From NCBI GenBank assembly GCA_002841695.1, contig PHAN01000002.1:154807-218806 (forward strand): a stretch of 64,000 nucleotides of DNA, given 5' to 3'. The position numbers and the translations under genes were made by a program. A model generated the notes under the pieces. That model was not told the DNA's origin, made no database searches, and saw nothing but the letters and a program-made list of their open reading frames with translations. This stretch comes from Elusimicrobia bacterium HGW-Elusimicrobia-1. GTDB lineage: Bacteria; Elusimicrobiota; Endomicrobiia; PHAN01. Shown here piece by piece: positions 24,969 to 33,241 of this stretch. The first letter of the stretch is position 1. Every line of letters begins with the position of its first letter.

Positions 24969-25882
24969 CCGCTGCGCGAAAACATCTTGCCGCCGGATTC
25001 GTCGCGGCGCAACTCTCGAAACACGCAATAACAATCAAATCGCGTTCTATATTGCCATACGGCGAACAGTTTCTCATCGCCCGCGGCGCGGAGCGCGCGG
25101 TCATCAACGTTTATTCGGGCAAAAAGGGGACGAAAATCGTTCCGCAGGGCGCCTCCGCCGCATTAAAAAAAACAATAGGCGAAATATTCTGCGGATATGT
25201 CTCCTCGACCGCGGTTCCCGCGGTCGTGATATCGCCGAAAAAACCCTACATCGGCTCTGACGAATCCGGCAAGGGCGACTACTTCGGCCCTCTGGCCGTG
25301 GCCGCTTTTTTATCGGACGCGGCGACGGACAAGTCGCTTTCGGCCTCGGGCGTGCGTGACTCTAAAAAACTTACCGACGAGGCCGCGCTGAGAATAGCCG
25401 CCGCCATAAAGTCGGATTTTGCCGCCCGTTGCGCGGTCGTGGTTCTTGAGCCGGTCGAATATAATGCCGCCTACGCGAAAGAACTCTCCCGAGGAGGAAA
25501 CCTCAACACTCTTCTGGCGCGCCTGCACGCCGATGTCATAAGACGTCTGGCCCCGACGTCCGCCGGACGCCGCCCCGACGTCATAGTCGACGCCTTCGCG
25601 AAATCCGGCGCGGCGCGCGATATGATATCGGCAGTATCGGCGGTGCCGCCGCAAAATATTCGCATGTTGGAACGCGCCGAAAGATATCCGGCCGTGGCGG
25701 CCGCATCCGTCCTGGCCCGCGCCGCGTATCTGGAAGGACTTTCGCGCCTCGCCAAGACGCGCGGAGTTTATCTTCCCAAGGGCGCCGGACGCGAAGTTTC
25801 CGCCGCCCGCAGAAAAATTTTGGAAACTTCCGGCCAAACCGTCCTCGGTCTCGTAGCCAAGACGTCTTTTAAGATTTCCTGA
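24965..25882 (+). CDS. rnhC: Ribonuclease HIII with N-terminal TBP-like domain
   Basis: 305 aa from a GTG that overlaps the gpsA stop (GTGA). The N-terminal ~85 residues resemble the DUF3378/TBP-like substrate-binding domain specific to RNase HIII. The nuclease domain begins GSDESGKGDYFGPL with D99 and E100, where RNase HII would have only DE within another pattern; RDSKKLTD and VDAFAKSG supply further acidic residues. It cleaves RNA in RNA/DNA hybrids. HIII is commoner in Firmicutes and some deep branches than in Proteobacteria. Confidence 0.92.
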   Translation: MTAARKHLAAGFVAAQLSKHAITIKSRSILPYGEQFLIARGAERAVINVYSGKKGTKIVPQGASAALKKTIGEIFCGYVSSTAVPAVVISPKKPYIGSDESGKGDYFGPLAVAAFLSDAATDKSLSASGVRDSKKLTDEAALRIAAAIKSDFAARCAVVVLEPVEYNAAYAKELSRGGNLNTLLARLHADVIRRLAPTSAGRRPDVIVDAFAKSGAARDMISAVSAVPPQNIRMLERAERYPAVAAASVLARAAYLEGLSRLAKTRGVYLPKGAGREVSAARRKILETSGQTVLGLVAKTSFKIS

Positions 25883-25896
25883 AATATTTTCGCCCT

Positions 25897-25930
25897 CCGT
25901 TACAATTCCGTTACAATCCACTGCTACAAT
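25897..25930 (+). promoter_or_regulatory. CCGTTACAAT direct repeats, candidate response-regulator site and promoter
   Basis: The decamer CCGTTACAAT occurs exactly at 25897-25906 and 25908-25917, an 11-bp period, and a degenerate third copy CTGCTACAAT is at 25921-25930. Direct repeats one helical turn apart are the usual binding layout for OmpR/PhoB-family regulators, and the gene downstream encodes one. TACAAT at 25925-25930 could be the -10 hexamer; no good -35 is seen. Confidence 0.45.
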
Positions 25931-25960
25931 AAGTTCACAGTCGCCCCCACGGCCGTAACG

Positions 25961-25984
25961 CGACGCATCATGCCCGATGCGTCG
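25961..25984 (+). other. Leader hairpin upstream of the response-regulator gene
   Basis: CGACGCATC (25961-25969) pairs perfectly with GATGCGTCG (25976-25984) around a 6-nt loop. It lies in the ~100-nt untranslated leader of the regulator gene. There is no following T-run, so it is not a simple terminator. It matches no riboswitch I recognise. Confidence 0.5.
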
Positions 25985-26034
25985 TCCGGCCCGTATCTGA
26001 CCGCCGTTTAGCGCGGATTAAACAGAGGCGACTT

Positions 26035-26856
26035 TTGAGTATCAAAAAAAATAAAATTCTGGCAGGCATCACGTTTTATCTTCCGCCCGACGATCTCTCC
26101 AAGCGTTCCATTTTCGCCGCATCCCGCCGCCGCGGCTACGACGCAACCGTAAAAAAAATTCTTATATTCGAGGAAGATGAAGAATTGTCGTCGATGGTGG
26201 AACAGGCGTTCTGTGTGTCGGGAGGATTCAAAGTAATGATCTACGGTGTTTCCGCCCGACCCCTTGAAAAAATAAGGCGATTCAATCCCGACGCCGTCAT
26301 TCTCGACCTGAATATTTCACCGGTATCGGGATGGGACGTGATAAAAATGATCAGGCATGACCGCGTGTATTGCGAACTGCCCGTAGTTCTGGTAAGCGGA
26401 CACTATAAATCGGCGGCCGACATTTCATCGGGATACGAGGATTTCTGCGCCGACGGCTACGTCGTAAAACCGTTTTCGCCGGCCGTAATGGTTTCGCTCG
26501 TCAAATCCATACTCCGCAGAGCGTCGAAGGCCCCCGCGCCGCCGACGGGTTCGCACTTTCGATTCAACGGTTTGCTCATAAACCAGGGCCGCCACGAAAT
26601 ATCATCGGGCCGCATCAAGGTAAATCTTACGCCGATGGAATTCGCATTGTTCGTTCATCTGTCGAAAAACGCCGGACGAATCTGCTCGCGCGCCGAACTT
26701 ATATCGGTAGTGGATACCCGCGCCGGCGAAACTACTTGCACCCGCGCCATAGACAGGCATATCGCCTCTATCAGAAGAAAAATAAGCGGAGCCAATGTCC
26801 GCATAAGGTCGGTGTACGGGGGCGGCTACATCATGGAAGAATCCGCTCATCGTTAG
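26035..26856 (+). CDS. OmpR/PhoB-family response regulator (orphan)
   Basis: 273 aa. The REC domain starts at about residue 40 (KKILIFEEDEE) with phosphoacceptor D91 (AVILDLNISPVSGWD) and Lys in YVVKPFSP. The DNA-binding winged helix is at the C-terminus (VNLTPMEFALFVHLSKNAGR, RAIDRHIASIRRKI, RSVYGGGYIM). An extra ~38 N-terminal residues precede REC; the only available in-frame start is the TTG at 26035 with AGAGGCG upstream, so the start is uncertain. No histidine kinase is next to it. The upstream 11-bp repeats suggest autoregulation. Confidence 0.85.
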   Translation: MSIKKNKILAGITFYLPPDDLSKRSIFAASRRRGYDATVKKILIFEEDEELSSMVEQAFCVSGGFKVMIYGVSARPLEKIRRFNPDAVILDLNISPVSGWDVIKMIRHDRVYCELPVVLVSGHYKSAADISSGYEDFCADGYVVKPFSPAVMVSLVKSILRRASKAPAPPTGSHFRFNGLLINQGRHEISSGRIKVNLTPMEFALFVHLSKNAGRICSRAELISVVDTRAGETTCTRAIDRHIASIRRKISGANVRIRSVYGGGYIMEESAHR

Positions 26857-26876
26857 AAACAGCCGCACATAGTTTT

Positions 26877-26927
26877 AAAGGCGGAGCGCCGGCAACAACC
26901 CCGCTGGTCGGCGCCCGCCTTTTTTTT
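26877..26927 (+). terminator. Rho-independent terminator after the response regulator
   Basis: AAAGGCGGAGCGCCG pairs with CGGCGCCCGCCTTT around a ~20-nt loop and is followed by eight T residues (26920-26927). The GC-rich stem plus T-tract is a classic intrinsic terminator, 20 bp after the stop codon. Confidence 0.85.
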
Positions 26928-27373
26928 GTCAAAATGGCATTGACGGATATATTCGACGGACGCAAACCCAAAAGACCGCTTACTTCGACACCACCCCCGC
27001 AATTCTGTAGCGGGCGGCACGCCGTAGTTTGGCGGGACTATGCGCCTAAATTGCGGAATTGCCATTCGTCATGTTTGCGGGATAGCAATCCCGCCGCTAC
27101 AAAGCGAAAATCCCCCTCCGTCCCCCTTTAAAAAAGGGGGATATAGGGGGATTTGGTTTTTGACGCCGCCATTACACAAAGGACAGTCGAAGAATAAAGC
27201 AAAAATCCGCTGAATTTTATATAATCTGCTTTCCGAATTGTCATTGCGCGTATCAAATCATCTAAAATGTAACCCTGCCCAAATCATGTAGGGGCGAAAA
27301 ATCTTTCGCCCCTACAAACGGAACATTATAGGATTTAACGACGAGATTGCCTCGCAATGACAAAACATAAAAT
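26928..27373. repeat. Gene-free stretch packed with dispersed palindromes
   Basis: No credible gene is seen. Contents: GCGGGATAGCAATCCCGC near 27078; AAATCCCCCTCCGTCCCCCT pairing with AGGGGGATATAGGGGGATTT (27108-27153); TGTAGGGGCGAAAAA pairing with TCTTTCGCCCCTACA (27287-27316); and TTGTCATTGCG (27238-27248) paired with CGCAATGACAA (27353-27363). TATAAT at 27220-27225 could be a -10 box for trpC, without a clear -35. The stretch looks like repeated insertion of small palindromic elements. Confidence 0.75.
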
Positions 27374-28192
27374 ATGCCTCTTATGACTTCATTTTTGAAT
27401 ACAATAGTCAACACTCAGCGCGAACGCATTGAGCGCTCAAAAAGCCGCGTAAGCCCCGTCGGGATGGAAGCTGCCGCGTATTCGGCCGCGTTAAAACCGC
27501 CTCTTGATTTTGCCGCTTCATTGAAAAAAACGGGAACCCGCGTAATCGCCGAAATCAAAAAATCCAGCCCGTCCGCCGGCTCAATACGTCCGCTTTGCGA
27601 CACTAAGCAGATCGCCGCGCAATACGCCGTCGCGGGAGCGGCCGCCATATCCGTGGTAACCGAAGAAAAGTATTTCGGCGGGGACATCTATAATCTCATC
27701 GACGCCCGCGAGGGCGCTCCATCGACGCCTCTGCTCAGGAAGGATTTTATCGTCGATATTTATCAGATTTTTGAAGCGCGGCACTTCGGCGCCGACGCGG
27801 TTCTGCTCATCAAAAAAATTCTTTCCGACGATGAATTCCGGCGTTTGGCCGAAACGGCGAGGTCGCTTAAAATGTCCGTTCTTGCCGAAACACACGACGA
27901 AAAAGAGCTCGACGCGGTTCTGTCTTCCGGCGTCGACTGCGCCGTAGGAGTCAACAGCAGGAATCTCGACACTTTTGAAATCGACGCTGCCGCCACCGAA
28001 AAACTCTTAAAGAAAATACCCTCGACGGTTACGGCCGTGGCCGAAAGCGCTATAAAATCAGCCGAAGATATCATCCGGCTAAAATCCGCGCGGGGCGGCG
28101 GTCAGATGGCATTTTTAATAGGTTCGGCTCTTATGAAACATCCGGAGCCGGGGCGCAAGTTGTCGGAGATAATATCGGCGGCGGGCGTATAG
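27374..28192 (+). CDS. trpC: Indole-3-glycerol phosphate synthase
   Basis: 272 aa TIM barrel. VIAEIKKSSPSAGSIRP, VVTEEKYFGGDIYNL, LLRKDFIVDIYQIFEAR, GADAVLLIKKIL, VGVNSRNLDTFEID and AVAESAIKSAEDI are all IGPS motifs, including the catalytic Lys/Glu residues. It closes the indole ring in tryptophan synthesis. The start could be the ATG at 27374 or 27383. trpF follows after a repeat element. trpE, trpG and trpD are not in the window. Confidence 0.95.
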   Translation: MPLMTSFLNTIVNTQRERIERSKSRVSPVGMEAAAYSAALKPPLDFAASLKKTGTRVIAEIKKSSPSAGSIRPLCDTKQIAAQYAVAGAAAISVVTEEKYFGGDIYNLIDAREGAPSTPLLRKDFIVDIYQIFEARHFGADAVLLIKKILSDDEFRRLAETARSLKMSVLAETHDEKELDAVLSSGVDCAVGVNSRNLDTFEIDAAATEKLLKKIPSTVTAVAESAIKSAEDIIRLKSARGGGQMAFLIGSALMKHPEPGRKLSEIISAAGV

Positions 28193-28247
28193 GAAAAATA
28201 AGGAAACGTAATATGAGATTGTTGAAAAATCTATTTTTTGACCATTT

Positions 28248-28419
28248 TGTCATTCCCGAATGCCTACCACGAATGTTTTTAGCGGGAATCTACCCAAAAT
28301 GTCATTCCCGAATGTTTTTATCGGGAATCTACTATAACCTTAAATTCTGGATTCCCGCTGGAGTTTATCCCGCTGGATTCCGTGTCAAGCACGGAATGAC
28401 AAGCGGGACGGGAATGACA
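28248..28419. repeat. Dispersed palindromic repeat, copy B (~172 bp), inverted relative to copy A
   Basis: Begins TGTCATTCCCGAATGCCTAC and ends GCGGGACGGGAATGACA. The reverse complement matches the element at 19903-20102 nearly throughout (shared AATTTAAGGTTATAGTAGAT, GTGCTTGACACGGAATCCAG in complement), minus one ~30-bp block. It interrupts the trpC-trpF gap. A plus-strand frame of 69 aa across it is an artefact of the repeat. Confidence 0.9.
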
Positions 28420-28446
28420 TAACAAGGATTTTTCAACGGTCTCAAT

Positions 28447-29100
28447 ATGCTGAAAGTAAAAATATGCGGCATCACAAATCTCGACGACGCTAAAATGGCG
28501 GCCTCAATGGGCTACGATTATGTCGGCATGGTGTTTCACGAGCCGAGCCCCCGCAATGTTTCGGCGGCCACCGCAAAAAAAATAGCCGACGCCGTGCGCG
28601 GCATAGTTTCCGCCGTCGGAGTATTTGTCGACGCTCCGCCGGAGAATGTGCTTAAAATCTCGAAAAAATGCGGCCTGGCGGCTGTTCAACTGCACGGAAA
28701 CGAATCCGTCGAATACTGCGCCGCGCTGAAAGAATCGCTCGCGGCCGCCTTAACCGGCGCGGCCGTCATCAAGGCCTTCGCCGCGGCCGACGGATCCGTA
28801 ATCGAGAGGTTAAAAGAGTATATGTCCGTCGCGGATTACATATTGCTCGACGCTCCGCCGTCGGGAGATTTTCCCGGCGGAACGGGGGAAACCTTTGATT
28901 GGGCAATAGCGGCGGAGGCGGTAAAAACCGGCGCTAAAATATTTCTGGCCGGAGGTCTTAATCCGACGAACCTGGCCGAGGCCGTGGAAAAATCGGGTCA
29001 TCCTTACGCAGTCGACGTCTCAAGCGGCCTGGAGCGTCTGCCCAGAAGAAAGGACTACGATAAAATGATGTCCTTCATAAGAACGGCCAAAAAACTCTGA
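28447..29100 (+). CDS. trpF: Phosphoribosylanthranilate isomerase
   Basis: 217 aa TIM barrel. The N-terminal [19 protein letters not shown] has the catalytic Cys; other motifs are [41 protein letters not shown] with the catalytic Asp, [15 protein letters not shown] and AVDVSSGLE. It converts PRA to CdRP, the substrate of TrpC. It lies 8 bp ahead of trpB. Confidence 0.95.
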   Translation: MLKVKICGITNLDDAKMAASMGYDYVGMVFHEPSPRNVSAATAKKIADAVRGIVSAVGVFVDAPPENVLKISKKCGLAAVQLHGNESVEYCAALKESLAAALTGAAVIKAFAAADGSVIERLKEYMSVADYILLDAPPSGDFPGGTGETFDWAIAAEAVKTGAKIFLAGGLNPTNLAEAVEKSGHPYAVDVSSGLERLPRRKDYDKMMSFIRTAKKL

Positions 29101-29108
29101 TCGACTTT

Positions 29109-30317
29109 ATGGTTAAACGCAGACAAAAACACGATTATAAAATTTTCCCGTCCGACGGTTTCTGGGGGGATTTCGGCGGCAGGTTCGCGCCCGAAACGCT
29201 CATCGCGCCCCTTGATGAAATCACAAAAGGTTTCAAAATCCTTTCCCGCGACGGCAAATTCCGCGCGCGCCTGGCAGACCTGCTGAAAAACTTCGCGGGA
29301 CGACCCACGCCGCTCTACTGCGCGTCCAATCTTACCCGACGGTGGAACCGCGCGCGTCTTTATCTTAAAAGAGAAGATTTGCTGCACACCGGCTCGCACA
29401 AAATAAACAATACCGTCGCTCAGACGCTTCTGGCTCTCACCCTCGGAAAAAGAAGAATCATCGCCGAGACGGGAGCCGGACAACACGGCGTGGCCACGGC
29501 AACCGCCGCCGCGCTTTTCGGCCTGGAATGCGAAGTATATATGGGTTCCAAGGACGTGGCCAGGCAGGCGCCCAACGTGGAACGCATGCGTCTTTTGGGG
29601 GCAAAAGTCGTTCCCGTCAACTCCGGTTCGATGACTTTGAAGGACGCCATTAACGAAGCCATGCGCGACTGGACGGCGCGTCCCGCCGATACTTTTTATG
29701 CGATAGGTTCCGTCGTGGGGCCGCATCCCTATCCGTCGATGGTTGCGTATTTTCAGTCGGTGATAGGAACGGAAGCGCGAAAACAAATCCTCAAAGCCGA
29801 AGGCAAACTCCCGAGCCATCTTGTGGCCTGCGTCGGCGGCGGATCAAACGCCATAGGTCTTTTCCGGTCTTTCTACCGCGACACCGGCGTGGCTTTTATC
29901 GGCGTGGAGGCGGCCGGTCGGGGACTTTCATCGGGAATGCACGCGGCCACACTTTCAAAAGGTTCGCCCGGGATTCTGCACGGCGCGCGTTCCTATGTGC
30001 TGCAGAATAAATCAGGTCAGATATCCCAAACACACTCCGTTTCGGCGGGGCTGGACTATCCGGGCGTAGGACCGGAACATTCTTTCTACAAGGACACGGG
30101 ACGGGCCCGCTACGCGGCCGTCGACGACAGACGGGCTTTGGCGGGTTTTCATCTGCTGTCGCGCGCGGAGGGAATAATCCCGGCGCTGGAGCCGTCGCAC
30201 GCGCTGGGTTATCTCGACGAACTTATGCCGCGCACCAAAAAAGGCGACTCGGTAATTTTGTGTCTGTCGGGTCGCGGCGACAAGGATTTGGACATAGTGG
30301 CCGGAATTGAAAAATGA
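29109..30317 (+). CDS. trpB: Tryptophan synthase beta chain
   Basis: 402 aa, normal length. PLP-lysine K98 is in [44 protein letters not shown] (phosphate-binding loop), [13 protein letters not shown] and [14 protein letters not shown] follow. It condenses indole with serine. The start at 29109 is an ATG with no strong RBS; ~20 residues precede the conserved [10 protein letters not shown]. It overlaps trpA by ATGA. Confidence 0.97.
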   Translation: MVKRRQKHDYKIFPSDGFWGDFGGRFAPETLIAPLDEITKGFKILSRDGKFRARLADLLKNFAGRPTPLYCASNLTRRWNRARLYLKREDLLHTGSHKINNTVAQTLLALTLGKRRIIAETGAGQHGVATATAAALFGLECEVYMGSKDVARQAPNVERMRLLGAKVVPVNSGSMTLKDAINEAMRDWTARPADTFYAIGSVVGPHPYPSMVAYFQSVIGTEARKQILKAEGKLPSHLVACVGGGSNAIGLFRSFYRDTGVAFIGVEAAGRGLSSGMHAATLSKGSPGILHGARSYVLQNKSGQISQTHSVSAGLDYPGVGPEHSFYKDTGRARYAAVDDRRALAGFHLLSRAEGIIPALEPSHALGYLDELMPRTKKGDSVILCLSGRGDKDLDIVAGIEK

Positions 30318-31096
30318 TTAAAAAATCTTCCGAGAAAAAACTTGCGATTTACATCACGGCCGGACTGCCGACTGTATCCGCGTCCGTTGAGATTGCCCGC
30401 GCCGCAATATCCGCCGGAGCCGATATAATCGAACTGGGCGTTCCGTTTTCCGACCCAACCGCCGACGGAAAAACCATTCAGCGCGCGTCGCAAAAGGCGC
30501 TTGAGAGGGGAATCGACCTTTCAAAAACATTCTCGATTGCGCGCAAACTTAAAAATGCCGGAGCGGACGTTTATCTGATGAGTTATCTTAATCCTCTGAC
30601 GGCTTACGGCGCAAAACGGCTCGATACCGACACGATAAGCGCGGATGTGTCCGGATTCATCATACCCGACCTCACGCCGGATTCCGCCGCATCTATGAGA
30701 CGCAAGGGTCTGCCGCTGCCCGAAAAAATCGTGTATCTTGCGGCTCCCAATACGCCCGCCGCCCGTCTCAAAAAAATCGCCGCCTCGTCAAGCGGCTTCG
30801 TCTATGCCGTATCGCTTTTCGGAGTGACCGGCGCCCGACGGGAGACAGCTCCGCGTCCGCCGGCAAAGTTTCTTGAAAAACTTCGCGCGCTGTCCGCCGG
30901 CAAACCTGTGCTGGCGGGCTTCGGGGTTTCTTCGCCCGCCCGCGCGGCGGCCCTTGCGGAATTCGCGGACGGAGTGATTATAGGTTCCGCCGTAATGGAG
31001 ATTATTGAAAATACTCCCGCGCGGCGCGCGCCGGAGGCCGTGGGCGATTTTGTCGCCGCCTGCAAAAAAGCCATCAAAAAAAAGAGGTCACGCTAA
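30314..31096 (+). CDS. trpA: Tryptophan synthase alpha chain
   Basis: 260 aa TIM barrel. Catalytic residues sit in [18 protein letters not shown] (Glu and Asp); also [48 protein letters not shown] and [12 protein letters not shown]. It releases indole from indole-glycerol phosphate and channels it to TrpB. It starts in an ATGA overlap with trpB and shares one base (TAATG) with accD. Confidence 0.96.
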   Translation: MIKKSSEKKLAIYITAGLPTVSASVEIARAAISAGADIIELGVPFSDPTADGKTIQRASQKALERGIDLSKTFSIARKLKNAGADVYLMSYLNPLTAYGAKRLDTDTISADVSGFIIPDLTPDSAASMRRKGLPLPEKIVYLAAPNTPAARLKKIAASSSGFVYAVSLFGVTGARRETAPRPPAKFLEKLRALSAGKPVLAGFGVSSPARAAALAEFADGVIIGSAVMEIIENTPARRAPEAVGDFVAACKKAIKKKRSR

Positions 31097-31893
31097 TGCC
31101 GCGCACAGAAGAAAAAAACAAGCCGGAAAGCATAAATCTCTGGAAAAAGTGCCGCTTTTGCGACGAAATAATTTACGAGAAAGAACTCACCGAAAATTTC
31201 CGTGTCTGCCCGAAATGCGGAGGATATTTCCGCCTGAACTCCCGTCAGAGAATAGCCATGCTCGCGGAGGAAAATAGTTTCAAGGAAACGATTACCGGGC
31301 ACCGGAGCGCCGATCCTCTGAAGTTCCCCGGCTACGCCGAAAAGCTCTCTAAACTGCCCGCGGGCGATGCCGTGCTGGCGGGGACGGCGCTTGTGGGAAA
31401 AAACGAAGTCGTTATAGCCGCCATGGATTTTGAAGTTATGGGCGGAAGCATGGGCTCGGCCGTCGGCGAGGCGGTTACAGTGGCGGCTGAAGCGGCCGCA
31501 AAGTCGGCAAAACCGCTGATAGTTGTATCGTCGTCCGGCGGAGCGCGAATGCAGGAGGGCATAATTTCGCTGATGCAAATGGCCAAAACTTCGGCGGCGA
31601 TATCCAAACTCGACGAAGCGGGCGTGCCTTTCATATCCGTGCTGACGGATCCCACCACCGGCGGCGTGAGCGCATCTTACGCCATGCTGGGCGACGTAAA
31701 CATCGCCGAGCGCGGCGCGCTGATTTGTTTCGCGGGACCGCGCGTTATAGAGGAAACCATTAAGCAAAAATTGCCCGACGATTTTCAGAAAGCGGAATTT
31801 CTCGAAGAACACGGGATGGTCGATATCGTCTGCGAAAGGAAAAATCTTAAAAGCACCGTCTCAAAAATCCTTGACATTCTGGGCGCGGCCTGA
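31096..31893 (+). CDS. accD: Acetyl-CoA carboxylase carboxyltransferase subunit beta
   Basis: 265 aa. The N-terminal zinc ribbon has C19, C22, C38 and C41 (CRFC, then CPKC). The crotonase-fold body has MDFEVMGGSMGSAVGEA, SSSGGARMQEGIISLMQMAK and PTTGGVSASYAMLGD, with GARMQEG as the oxyanion and substrate region. It pairs with AccA (not in the window) to make malonyl-CoA. accD followed by folC is a common bacterial order. Confidence 0.95.
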   Translation: MPRTEEKNKPESINLWKKCRFCDEIIYEKELTENFRVCPKCGGYFRLNSRQRIAMLAEENSFKETITGHRSADPLKFPGYAEKLSKLPAGDAVLAGTALVGKNEVVIAAMDFEVMGGSMGSAVGEAVTVAAEAAAKSAKPLIVVSSSGGARMQEGIISLMQMAKTSAAISKLDEAGVPFISVLTDPTTGGVSASYAMLGDVNIAERGALICFAGPRVIEETIKQKLPDDFQKAEFLEEHGMVDIVCERKNLKSTVSKILDILGAA

Positions 31894-31899
31894 AATCCG

Positions 31900-33240
31900 A
31901 TGGCCCGCCGCGTTGTAGCAGCATACGGACGGAATCGTGCGCGGAAGGCGCCGGCGAACCTGTTTGACAACTGGGCGCAACGGGAATACACGCTCATCAA
32001 GCCGGGGCTCGAAAGAATTCGGAGTTTTATAAATCTCGCGGGGTTGAACCCGCGGGCGTTTAAGATAATCCACATAGCCGGCACCAACGGCAAAGGAAGC
32101 GCGGCGGCTTATCTTGACTCGATACTGCGCGCCGCCGGCGTAAAGACCGGACTTTATACATCCCCGCATCTTATCCGCGCGGAAGAAAGAATAGTTTTCG
32201 ACGGTAAACCCGTCGGGCGCGGTCGGCTTTTTGAACTCTACGGACGTTTCCGCGCGAGCATAGAGAAATCCGGCCTGACATTTTTTGAGACGATGACCGC
32301 GCTGGCCGCGGCGCACTTTGCGGATTGCGGCGCGCAGGCGGCGGTTATGGAGGTAGGCGTCGGCGGCGCCTACGACGCCACCAACGTTTTCGGCGACAAA
32401 GCCGTGACGGTCATAACCGGAGTTTCCGTAGATCACGTGGATTTATTCGGACCGCGCACGGAAGCAATGATAGCCGAGGATTTGGGCATAATAAAACGCG
32501 GCGTACCGCTTGTCGTCGGACGTCTTAATCCGCGCCTTGCGGCAATGGCTTTTGCGGCGGCCCGTCGCGCCGGCTGTCCGATTTATGCGGAAGGACGGGA
32601 TTTTAAGCCGTCCGCCGTCTCGACGGACTGGCGCCGGATGCGGCAGGCGTTCGATTACCGTCAGAAAGCGTCGGTGATTCCGCGGCTGGAAATAGGTCTG
32701 ATGGGGTCTTATCAGATCGGCAACGCCGCGGTGGCCGTCAAGGCGGCTCTTGAAACTTCCCGCGTTTTTCGCGGAGTGGACGAAGCCGCCGTAAGAAAAG
32801 GACTCTCTCTCGCCCGATGGCCCGGCCGCTTCGACGTCAGAAAATTCGGCGGCAACACGATTATCGTCGACGGAGCGCATAACGAAGACGCCATGCGGCG
32901 TTTCACGGCGGATTATCTTAAATCCCCGTTCGCCTCAAAAAAAAGCGTGTTCGTTTTCGGGGCGCTTCGCGGCAAAAACCATCGCGCGATGGCCGGATCG
33001 ATAGCCCGCGCCGCGGATTCCGTGGCCGTCCGCGCGCTCGACGGCCCCAGAGCTCTCGGCGCCGACGAGATATCGGCCGTTTTCAAAAAAATATTAAAAA
33101 CTCCGGCGCGGATAATCTCCGGCCCCGGCGGACTTAAACAATTTTTGCGCAAGAAAACGCCGGCGAACATAGTCATCGCCGGATCTTTGCGGCTCGCGGG
33201 CGAAGCGCTCGCCATAATCGTGGGAAACCGGAGGACGTAA
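31900..33240 (+). CDS. folC: Folylpolyglutamate synthase / dihydrofolate synthase
   Basis: 446 aa Mur-ligase family. P-loop GTNGKGS (61-67), YTSPHLIRAEERI, FFETMTALAAAHFAD, EVGVGGAYDATNV, VSVDHVDLFG and IVDGAHNEDAM are diagnostic. It adds glutamate residues to folates. The start after a 6-bp gap is an ATG without a strong RBS and leaves ~20 extra N-terminal residues before FDNWAQREYTL. Confidence 0.94.
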   Translation: MARRVVAAYGRNRARKAPANLFDNWAQREYTLIKPGLERIRSFINLAGLNPRAFKIIHIAGTNGKGSAAAYLDSILRAAGVKTGLYTSPHLIRAEERIVFDGKPVGRGRLFELYGRFRASIEKSGLTFFETMTALAAAHFADCGAQAAVMEVGVGGAYDATNVFGDKAVTVITGVSVDHVDLFGPRTEAMIAEDLGIIKRGVPLVVGRLNPRLAAMAFAAARRAGCPIYAEGRDFKPSAVSTDWRRMRQAFDYRQKASVIPRLEIGLMGSYQIGNAAVAVKAALETSRVFRGVDEAAVRKGLSLARWPGRFDVRKFGGNTIIVDGAHNEDAMRRFTADYLKSPFASKKSVFVFGALRGKNHRAMAGSIARAADSVAVRALDGPRALGADEISAVFKKILKTPARIISGPGGLKQFLRKKTPANIVIAGSLRLAGEALAIIVGNRRT

Positions 33241-33241
33241 A

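Noticed and set aside
25931-26034. Riboswitch (c-di-GMP or other) before the response regulator
   Set aside because: The hairpins do not match the conserved cores of classes I can recall; kept only as a leader structure.
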